Shown: positions 53,770 through 64,000 of the stretch, in pieces
How the letters are laid out: each line of letters starts with the position of its first letter
Position numbering within the stretch: position 1 is the stretch's first letter
Source: Syngnathus acus
Taxonomy: Eukaryota > Chordata > Actinopteri > Syngnathiformes > Syngnathidae
Assembly (NCBI RefSeq): GCF_901709675.1
Contig: NC_051094.1
Span: 11,464,501-11,528,500 of the forward strand
Direction of reading: 5' to 3'
DNA: 64,000 bases
Made by a program: the position numbers and the translations under genes
Notes under the pieces: generated by a model
Told to the model about the DNA's origin: nothing
Databases searched by the model: none
What the model saw: only the letters and a program-made list of their open reading frames with translations

Positions 53770-55989
53770 TCTTTGTCTGTAATCTAAGATCCTTCCACCG
53801 GCCCACATTCACCTTCCATTTTAGCACTTGTCTCACTGGCTGACCGTCATTCTAAATTTGAACAATCTAGATATTTGTACAGATACTACAAAACACATTT
53901 CTTTGTCTTTCCTACCTTACAACATTTAATCTTCATCAAAGGAGATTAGCCCCCCAAAACCGGTATTCCTGCGCCAAAGTGACTGACAGAGATCTGCACT
54001 TTTATCATTAAGTGTGACACTAAGCTGGTCAGAGCTTTGTCTTGAATAGAGGGTCTGACGGAAACGGGGGCTCCTAATCCTTTTATTTGTGTCAGACCCA
54101 AAAAGAGGGAAGAATGGGGCCAGGCCACAGAATGCCAGAGCCCTTAGTACCCCCCGAGACCTGGCCTCCACAGCCAAGTGAGCATGAGACGCATCTTATG
54201 TGGTCCATGCACCCGAGCGGACATGTCCACGCCAACATAAGCACAACAGTGATGACGAAATATCGGCACAAACGCGGTTTGCATCCACGCAGGCACGGAG
54301 TTCATTTCCAAGCATGTACCTGCACATAGCAGACGATATGCTCATCTCGTACTTGCAATTCAGTCGAGGATGAGATTAATCAAGTTTGCCGCTTCGCTGG
54401 TCAAGGTCCAGCGCTGGCTATTGTCTTCGGCTCACATCGGGTTGTGGGGCATCAGCTCCTTTGTGTGCGCACCCTTGTGGTAATCCATCTCCCGCGGGAG
54501 TCCCTTGGGGCACTTTATTTACTCATTCAACTGTTTGGAAGTCTGTTAGACTGCAGATCAGATGCAGTGAGACCAATGTGATTACTTTAACCAGCACTGC
54601 AGATTTCTGCCAAGCATCTCCTCTGCAAGTCGAAGGATCGCTTCATGCTGGCTCATTCTTCTACAGTCTGGAATTAGATGTAGTATTTCTATAAGTCTTA
54701 GAGTCTGATTTGTTTTGTTTTAATGAGAAGCTCACAACATTCTTTAAGTTTGCATTTGTTTGAGACCCTTTCTCAGTCATTCATCATTCAGCATCATATC
54801 TGCCTGGTGTCACAGTGTAAAAACCGACATCTATGTTTTCTTGCCAACACTGAGATGGATTTGGTTATCCATCCATCAACATCAACCCAGAGCATGTATT
54901 TGGGGCTAAACCCCATGTTAAACCATTGCAGGCTGTCAGACTCGCTGAATTTACTCTCTGTCTGTCCGCCTGGTGTGGCTAGGGAATTCGGCTGCGATCT
55001 GTTGCCAGGATGGCATCTACAGTGACAGCTCTCAAAATATGCTGGTTAGCATCAGCGTGCTGACTGTTGATGGCTTTCTTGGCAAGAAAACTCACTCTGT
55101 AAGAAAAGAGTGCAGATTGGGTTTCTTTGAGTCTGACTCACTTCGCTCCCTGTGACCAGCCCCCCCACAGCTAGCCAGCATGATTTGTGCATAAGGTCCC
55201 GTGACCCATGGAAGCTTCAAAAAGCAGCCAGGGGAAATATTTGGATGATCCTGATGGGGGAGTGAAGAAGAAGGAGGGAGGTAGAGATGATGGGGACGTG
55301 GTAGGTGCTGATGTAAGCCGAGGCAGATGTGAAGAGTCTGCATTAAAGCCTTGGTGATGGGGGAGTTGGGAGTAGGGGGTCCAGAAGATGAGTGTTCCTC
55401 CCAGAGCCTCATCCAGGCGACCGCCATCTAAAGGCCCATGTTGTACGTGCATGACAGGCAAGAGAAACCCAAAAACAATTCATCCGAGTGTACCAAGGAT
55501 ACCGATATTCTACACCCTACTCCCCTGCTGTACACACCTAGTCCTTCCTCCTGCTCCTCTACATTTCTTCTTCTGTTTGCAGTGGATTAATGTTTCTCTG
55601 AAAGCTGCTTCAAATACATTTTCTAGGGAAATTCCAGGACTCTCGACTCCTGCAAACTGATATAGTGCCTTTGAGAAGCTGATGGATAAAGGGATAAAAC
55701 TTGGAAGAGATTTCAAAGAATTTTTTTGTGGGAGCGCATGGCATCTTGCAGCTCTTTTTGGTCGCACAAAGTCGATGGCTATGAGAATTCAACGTGCTAT
55801 GAACTCAAAGCTGGTTTGTATATTCTATTAATGTTTTATTACAAAGCCTGTGAAGTTTTTTGTTTCAACCTTAAAGCATAGGCTCTCATGGCCTGGTTTA
55901 CAATTTAGTTTTTTTTTGTTCATCCAAAATAGGATTGAGGTCCAAGGTCAAGTCAAGTTTTTAGTACAAAATCGAAAGCATAGAATTGT

Positions 55990-56151
55990 TCAACATAACT
56001 GTTGGGGTCCTGAACTCTCTCCCCGTTGTTTTACTTGTGTGTTAATCGTGTGCTGTGTCTCGTCACCGTGGGATAGGGGGAACGGTATTTCGGTTTCTTT
56101 GTGTGTCCTAGCATGAAGGAATTGACAATAAAGCTGATTCTGATTCTGATA
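55990..56151 (+). mobile_element. LINE/SINE 3' end fragment
   Basis: GGAACGGTATTTCGGTTTCT, TAGCATGAAGGAATTGACAA then TAAAGCTGATTCTGATTCTG is the typical 3' end of an abundant fish retroposon (GACAATAAAG plus GATTCT tail units). The 5' limit is unclear. Confidence 0.6.
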
Positions 56152-59100
56152 ACTTGGGAAGATGAAGAATTAATATTCAAGGAGAACTACTGATTACTAG
56201 CATAGTCTTTATACTTTTGGCCATATCATTTTGTTTGTTAGTGCAATGGCTCAACAGAAGTAGGCGTAGTTGGCTCAAACTCCACCATAGCACTTGAGAA
56301 CAAAATATGCCATCTCAAGGAGCCCCCAATCAATCTTTGGGCCCTATACATGTCGCAGCCTCCTCCTGAGAGTAGGTGGGCTGAGTAAGCACAGTGGCCC
56401 CCCGAGTATCTGTCTGTCTCACGTTAGCCCTGCAGGCCCAAGCACACAGGGGTGCGCCGGAGCTGTTCCGTGAAACCAGAGCTTCGAAGTTGTGTTGTGA
56501 TCCCAGCTGGAGAGACATCTCTAGCGGAGCCCTATCGCAGCATGCAGCAGAGGTCACCAGTGGCCTCTCAACCTCCATCACTCCGTAGTGCTTCTGCACT
56601 GCACACACTCAGACGACATTATTTACTGACTTGCAGTCACTTCTAAGGATATGCTTTGCAACAAATACCAGAAGACCTGAAGTTTTGATGAGGTCATGTT
56701 TATGGACTCATCTGGCACGAGAGGTTCAGCGACCCAAAATGTTAAAAAAAAAATTCGATGAATGTTTTGTGTGAATTTTAATGTCAGTACTGACATACTG
56801 GCAGTGAGACTACAGTGAGGTCACCATCTGTTATGACTGCGTTCAATGGTTTCCCCCGCAAACCTGAGTCTGCTAAATAACCGTGAAATATGGTTTTAGG
56901 AAAAATGCCATCTAAAGCGTCTCTGCCTTGAATGTGTCTTTGCAATTTCTTAATACAGCCTGTTTATCTCTTCATTTGATCATGTGTTTTGCATTCCTGT
57001 GTGAAATGGCTCGCGTGTGTGTAACCGAACGACTGCGTGAGGAGCGCTGCCGCTTGCGTGTTTGTGAAGTGGGTCTGTCACTTGGCCAAGAATTGGACAT
57101 GCTGTTGGCAGCAAGCGACATAGTCTGTGGATTCTCCTGCTGGTCATGTTGCTTCGGGAGTCGGTACGCGGTGCGTGCCACCAAACCGCCATTGCGTACC
57201 CCACCCCACCCCCGCTGCCCCCGTAACCCTCTTGTCTCTATCATCAGCCATGCGGCCCTCTCCTCGCTCTCCTTTGCTGGGCCCCAGCGTCTGGGCTGTG
57301 GCCTGTGGATGAGTGCTATATCCTGGCTGTCAGCACCGGGGTTTGCTGGGGATTGGACCCGAGTGGAAGTGCAGTATCAGGCTCTGTCTGTCAGCTCCCC
57401 GTTCCACTTCCTCAGCACCCTTGATAGGCGGCCGCAGTCAGTGGTACAAACATTCACTTAGTCCTGCCGGGACATGGAGCTGTGACTGGCTCGCATCTCA
57501 AGATTGACACTGTAAGGATCTCCCGTTTCGTATTGCCATGCCAATGAAAAGTGGTTGTTTAAAGCCATTCAGAGCATGGGTGTTGTGTTTTTAAACAGAC
57601 TGCAGTCTTTGACAGACCATTTACTATTTTAGCGCGGATTTCAATTTGGCACCTCTGAACAGCGGCCACTTTTTTGCTTATATGCAGTTACGGCTTCTTA
57701 CATCTCTCACATCAACAATCCCATTCCCATTCATCAGACTGATTCATATTTGCAAAATGCCATTTGAAGTTTGTCATAAATCTTAGAGAACGTAGTGTGT
57801 ATTTTTACCCGGCACATGGTGCCATACCTTCGCTATAATACATACAGGTACATCGTGACTCAAACACATCTGTACTGCACATGGCTGCGCAAGGTCCTTT
57901 ACATGTCAGAGGATTTGCAACTATAATCAGATTAATTGGTCCATCTTTCCCTGGAAACATTACACGAAGGCAACTTGACAGCTTTCAGTTGCATTCTGCT
58001 TATACTAACCAAAAGTCACGGCTGCAGGACCGAGGTCATAAACGTCAGGACACAGTACAAAGAGAGATGCGAGAGCTAAACAATATGAATTTAGACCCAT
58101 TTAAGTTACAGTTTCCATTAGCCACAATGGTGCAGACCAATTTGTTTTGGCAACATAAATTCATAGCAAAATTAGTCCTGCTTCCAAATTAATGAGTTCC
58201 CACATGAGTGTAGATTAAGCGCTCCAGAATGACACTTTTCCGACTTCAATAACTATTTGAGGAACAACGTTCAGAAATGATGCTATTCCTCATTTTATGA
58301 TAGATTTTCATTTTGATTACAATTTTACAGCAAAGTTTGCAGTCTTTCAAAGGGTGCGGTTTTTATACCAAGATATAACTGTAACTATATATAACTGTTT
58401 AATAATATATACCTACAGAAATACAGGTGACATTTCTTGGACAAAAATATATGTGAATAGTTTTCTGAATTTTCCCAAGTGCCCTTAATTTGATCTGATT
58501 CAATAATAAAATAATACAGTGGGTTGTGGTTTACCAACTCAGAAAATTCAGATGGTCTTAGGTAAGCTGCAGATCCCGAACAGACCAAACAGACCTTCAT
58601 ACTCTTTCATGATTGTCCAAAAGTTTCTTTCCGCCTGCACTACCTAATGTGGTAAAGCCAGCGCTGCTGGCACATAAGACGAGCAAAATGAGCCATAAAA
58701 ACGGTTTCTTTTTTTTTTTTTTGTACAAATTCTGCTACACCCAGCTCTGCTTTTTTCACACATTCTGGCGCTAATAGGCTCTGACACACCCTAAACAACC
58801 ACCCTCACAAAAAGAGTGTGGAGCCAGGCGCAGCGGTTTGGTGTCCAGGGGAAGCCTGTGGCTCTGGAGCCAGAGAAGGAGTCATGCCCCGCTGTCCCAC
58901 AGAGATGACAGAAAGATAAGAAAGAGAGTTGGCCTCTCAACACAAAAACATCCCACTAGGAACCAACCTATCCTGGGGGTGAGCTAGAGGAGGGCTTCAG
59001 GACTCATGTCTAAATCCTTCCTCTCGGCACGAAAAAAAACATCCAAAGCTTGATCGAAGGGGTGATACTTTGAGTGAAGTTGACTTAGTAGCTCAGTAGC

Positions 59101-60084
59101 CACCAGAACGTGCCGCATGATATCACAAATATCCATATCAAGTTTGTACTTTAACAGCATGCTTCTGTGTATCACAAGTTTGGCTTTGTGTCGTGGCCTC
59201 CTTTAACAACAGCCACAGGAATTAAAGAGCAAAAAAACTTAACTGCAATTGACAGAATCTTGGCAGACGTCATGGCAGCAGTTCGAGCTTTGGAAAGTGC
59301 TTACAGTTTGCAATATTCGAGAGGGTGAAGTGAAAAGGTAGCCATTTCTTCAAGACAATGTATAATGAGGGAACCATGGGGAAGGAGAAACAGCGAGCGG
59401 TTTCTGGAAGCGGCACTACGACGCAGTAGCATTAAAAAAGATTTACACCACCAGCTCTAAAACAGTTTTCTTTTGCTCAATGGTTCCCTCCTTTACAGAT
59501 ATTTCAGGGAAGTAATAAACTGTGGCTGACAAGTGTTGGAGTGCCTTTGAACCATCTCTCATGGGCAGTGGAGCTCCATCATTTCTGTCACAGTGTTGCC
59601 GCTATGCATCATTACTTTTATAGAATTCTACCTGATTCTCCTTGTTAACAGCCTTTGGCCTCGCCTTCTTATTAGGATCAGCTCGTTGTGGCTTATAGTA
59701 AAATAATATTACATAACTATCTGAATGCAAAAGGCATGATGTTTTCCTTTTGGTTTAATGTCACAGTGAGTTGTTTTTTTCCCCGTTGTTTAAGTGGATA
59801 GGCTGTTTTTCCCTGACAGTTAAGTTCTTTTTGAAGCCGTCTGCACGGTCCAAAATGAGGCCCTGCACAGTGTAAGATGTCATTCTCCCACTGTGCTGAC
59901 CAACATGCTGTGTGTGCCCATAACATTTAATGGTATTTTGGCAAATGCTCATGGAAACTCTTACTTTGCCCAGCAATGTTACATTCCCGTCTTTCTAGGT
60001 CCCCAATTTGTTTTATTTACTGTATCCACGCATTTGTCTTTGATGTACATAGTCTTAAGTTTTAACCAAAAGATTATGTACGTA

Positions 60085-60252
<168 letters not shown>

Positions 60253-60261
60253 TATTATGAT

Positions 60262-60490
60262 GAACGTAGTATTGGGGCTGCGTGGTTTATCGAAAAAATA
60301 TTGTAATCGCAATAATACCCTATACAATATGCAAATTGCAAAGACATGCAACAATTTTATCATGGAATTGTATGTTTTTATCTGAATTTGACCAGTCAAA
60401 TGCAAACTTAAATGCACACCGCTACCCAATAGTTGGGCATAATCCTTGTGCTTGCTTAGTTTGCTGCTGTTTTTCCAATATCGTGCAGCG
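60262..60490. repeat. Degenerate interspersed repeat (GGCTGCGTGGTTTATCG type)
   Basis: GGGGCTGCGTGGTTTATCG, ATATTGTAATCGCAATAATA and AATATGCAAATTGCAAAGAC resemble a dispersed fish repeat rich in ATCGCAAT motifs. It ends near CAATATCGTGCAGCGCT, roughly the inverted start, suggesting terminal inverted repeats. Confidence 0.45.
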
Positions 60491-62385
60491 CTAAGATGTA
60501 TTTATATACTGTATTGATAGAGCTGGGCAGGGGCCGGACGGATCTTGCTTGGCACCTGGAAATGTAATTTTTGGAATTAAATGCACCCCACTATTTTATT
60601 TCATATGTCTGTATCGTATATGTTTGTACCGTGTGTCTGTCGCACTGATATTACAAAGACTTAAAAGTGTTGCAATTAAAATGTTTTGTTATTATTTTGT
60701 TGTGAAACACCACGTGATACCTCAGGGTGTTTTTGATAGGCCATTACATTTATGACATTGCGACTGCCGTTCATCTGCGTTTCAAATTTTGAATCCTAGT
60801 AAAACTAGATGTCGACGGTGGGTCGATCATGGACTCAACATTCAGCCACGTCGCCGGTTGTGCAGTGTTGGTCTTTGTCAACAATCTTTCTTTTTGCAGT
60901 AATCACGTGACTTGTTTCAGTGGCATCTGGCAGTGTGTAACTGCCGGTGTGGGAGTGGTGTACCACCCGGGTCTGCGATTCCCATCATGTTCAACCATTT
61001 GCTAACGGCTACAGCTATAAGTAGGAATTATTGCTGTTGAGATAAGTATGGAGATAAGCTGGTTCTTTCCTGCAAGATGTATGAGGTGTCTGGACAGTGT
61101 GACAGATACACCTGACCTGGAAACAAATGGCAAGGCATCACCTTTTTCATCATCACTTGTTTGTTGCATGTCGAAATGTCCCACATTGTGACGGAAATAT
61201 TAAAGTTCAACCTTGAACTCAGAAGAAAAGGTGTGTGGGAGAAGCATTCCTTTAGCTCACTAAGCTCCAGGGCCTATCCCCGCCTTTCTTCTTTGGCATC
61301 TCTCCCCTCGCTGCCTTCTTCACACCAGGTGAACTCTCAGCCCCTCGCAGCTTTTATTTATGACACATTCCCTCACATGTAAAGATGATGACGATGACAT
61401 GTTACAGGCACTCACTGGTATCGCACGTTTAAAAGAATGCTATGTTTAAGCCCCAAAACAAATTTGATGACACTTCACATGCCAAAGCAGTTTGACCCAT
61501 AGATCATAGTCATGAGATGTAATTATGATGATGGCGCACTCAAACATACTTTATGGGTTTGTAGTTAGCCCTATAGATGACACAGCCACTTGACGTAAAT
61601 AACCATTAATGATTTTATTAAATATTCTGTTATGCGTATTATTAGAGAGCATGGTGTTATGCCATATATATCTTCTTCTTTTTTTTTTCTAATCATATTC
61701 AATATCACAAGTTAATCTCCAAAGAGTTCACCCACTGTTATGATTGAAGAGCATACTGGTGGTTTGACCCTCCACGCAAGAGTTATAGGTAGCTGGTCAG
61801 CTTGTCAGTCAGGTCGGGCTGTTTTTTAATCATTTCATCTTTGCTCTGGGGCTCTCTTGAGACCCCAGCAACGTTTAGCAGTCTGCAGCACAGGACCCCG
61901 GGGCTCGTCTAAGCCATGCCTGTATCCGAGCTGCCATTATTAGCTCTGCTCTCAGGAGCCCGCCGCTCATCTCTCCCCTGAGAGGAAGGCTGAGAAATGA
62001 AGCGCAGTGGCTGGGCGCGGCAGCAGTGAGCCAACAGCCATGGAACAGTAATTACTCCATTGATATTCCTTGTGCAATAACACTGTCATCTCTCTTTTGC
62101 ATAAAGTCACTCGCCTCGCCACAACTGATGAATGCATTAGATCTTGTCCAAAGGCTACAAGAGTAGGTGGCATGTGGAATTTTTTTTTCTTTCCTTCTAG
62201 GAAGAATTTTAGGTGTGACGTTTGTTTCAGTCAGTTGTTTAAATTAGCAACAATGAGGACTCCGTAACTACTCTGTATAAACAGGCTTGACAGTCTTTTC
62301 AGTATTGAAACATAAACTAGAAGTGGCAACAACTCAAATTTGGATCAGCTCCAAACTATAGCCTTTCATAGAGTCATTTCCTGGA

Positions 62386-62509
62386 AACACTTGTTTTAAG
62401 ATTAATTATTTATTCATTTTAAAAGATGCAGCCTTAAAAAAATATATAACACTTGTTTTAAGATTAATTATTTATTCATTTTAAAAGATGCAGCCTTAAA
62501 AAAATATAT
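62386..62509. repeat. Exact 62-base tandem duplication
   Basis: Units 62386-62447 and 62448-62509 are identical. Each starts AACACTTGTTTTAAG, contains ATTAATTATTTATTC and ends AAAAATATAT. Identity implies a very recent duplication or an assembly artefact. Confidence 0.95.
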
Positions 62510-63720
62510 AACCAATTCCATAATATGCACCTTTATTTTCTGTTCTACTTTATGTCCCCAGCCACCCCACAATTTTCCAGATGATTTGTTTTGCAGGGTT
62601 TTACATTGACGAACAAACAAAAATAACATGTCTTTGGTCTAGCAGATTTTCAATGTGTTTCTCCTGCACATGTGACCGTGCGTGTTGGTGTACAGAGCGT
62701 GTGTGTGTGCTTCTGCCTGAGAGAAGAGTGTGTATTAAGGGGGAAGATATCATTGGATGTCATAGGGCCCTGTCTCAGGCCTTGGTTAATGGCCATTGGT
62801 CATAGGCTGTCTCCCCTTTATTTCTTTTGCTCTCCTGCTCTATCCTTTCAGGTCTCCCACTGGTACAGCACCCTCAGGCACTGCATCATTTATTGCTGTC
62901 AGGAGCCACATACGAGGGGGGGAGCGAGGGGGAAGAGCAAGAGTACGTGTGCGGATGCTGTGTGTGTGTGAGTGTGTGTGCAGGAGAAGGGGAGACAGAA
63001 AAGATGTGCTGCAGGGGGAAGCCAATGGAGGCAATGGGGAGAGGCAGGCACGCTAGACTGTCAAATCTCAGCAGTTGAATATTTAATGGAGCCTGCAGTG
63101 TTTATTTAGTTAGCCTGTCGATTTTTACCACTCTGTCAATAGCGGCCCCCATGTAGCCTGCTGATGATCTTTAGTGTCTTTTCCCTCAGGAGCGGCAAGG
63201 CTCTAAATGCAATTATGGATTTTCCTGCACTGCAATGTGTTTGATATTTTTACTGATCTAATTTGCAATCTGGTAGTTTATTGTTTGGCATTTTAGTGGC
63301 GCTCAAGTGGCGAGGCAAATTTGATTTCCTCTCATAATTCTTTATAACTTCATTAATGCTGTTAGCACATTGGCACAGATCTTAAATAAAGCAAGAAAAT
63401 CATCCCATGGATGGACGCTTCCCCATTTTATGGTGTCCATACACCATTATTTCACTGATTCTTGTTCTAATTAAAAATCATCCAAGAGGTGTATTGTCAT
63501 TGTTAAATCGGCAATCACAATCAGATGTAAACGATTCCCTCGAAAGAGACAAGCTCATTCAACCATACGGTCACAAGTGCAATATCACATCAGTGGCATT
63601 CAGAGATAAAGGACATTAACAACAGAGGGACACAAATAACAGTAGCCAAATAATGCGGCTGATTGTGTCCCACAACAGTGTGTGATTCGGTTGCGCTGGA
63701 GGATTTGCAGTCCTTTGACG

Positions 63721-63840
63721 GATGTGTTAGTTAGAGGGCCAGCATTAGCCGTAATGCTGTTAGCATGTAGCTGTGTGAGTGATGTGCTAGTTAGATGCCC
63801 AGCAGTAGGGCTAATGGTGTTAGCGTGTTGAGCCTACCGA
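63721..63840. repeat. Imperfect 60-base tandem duplication
   Basis: Units 63721-63780 and 63781-63840 begin GATGTGTTAGTTAGA and GATGTGCTAGTTAGA, keep exact 60-base register without gaps and share GTTAGC-type motifs through about 50 bases before diverging. Confidence 0.85.
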
Positions 63841-64000
63841 GGGATGCAATCGGTTAGGCTGTGATGGATGAGTGTCGTGCTGCACAGGCCTGCAAGCATC
63901 CTCATTCTCCAGGCTGTCAGCTCCTTAAGTGGACGTACGCAATTAACACTGAAATCAGAGCCCGCTCAATCTGCTGCTGGGCTCAGCATTCAATAGGAAA

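Overview
The window is vertebrate nuclear DNA, almost certainly from a ray-finned (probably percomorph) fish. Evidence: AT-rich, intron-rich sequence with GT-AG splice sites, long microsatellites, tRNA-derived SINE copies of a type common in teleosts, LINE 3' tails, and two genes recognisable by exon-by-exon similarity to vertebrate proteins. There is no bacterial operon, CRISPR array or viral genome. Most long open frames are chance or repeat-derived. The species cannot be fixed from the sequence.

Two protein genes lie in the same (+) orientation. The first, 9885-35744, is an MVB12-family ESCRT-I subunit gene, here called mvb12b. It has nine coding exons joined in phase, giving about 243 residues with an N-terminal MABP domain and a C-terminal UMA domain. 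The second, beginning at 48181, is lmx1b, a LIM-homeobox transcription factor. Only its first two coding exons (both N-terminal starts and the complete first LIM domain) are present; the rest lies beyond the right edge, so its second intron is longer than 15.2 kb. From memory, mammalian MVB12B and LMX1B are also neighbours in the same orientation, which supports both identifications. The two genes are not functionally linked: one sorts ubiquitinated membrane cargo, the other patterns dorsal limb/fin, kidney, eye and neurons. Their neighbourhood more likely reflects lmx1b regulatory DNA lying in and around mvb12b.

Layout: 1-9875, repeats and unassigned flank or 5' intron of mvb12b; 9876-35744, mvb12b, with introns of 0.7-9.7 kb carrying a SINE, LINE tails and candidate regulatory blocks; 35745-about 47400, intergenic, with a second SINE copy, a decayed mariner-like transposase and several microsatellites; about 47400-48180, lmx1b promoter/5' leader; 48181-48704, lmx1b coding exons 1-2; 48705-64000, lmx1b intron 2 with long GT/TA and AG microsatellites and several recent tandem duplications.

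I found no convincing new gene system. The observations most worth a second look are the shortened C-terminus and linker of mvb12b, a NAGNAG tandem acceptor, an lmx1b upstream ORF overlapping both start codons, AT-rich homeodomain-site clusters, a CTCF-like site between the genes, and an exact 62-bp tandem duplication inside lmx1b intron 2.
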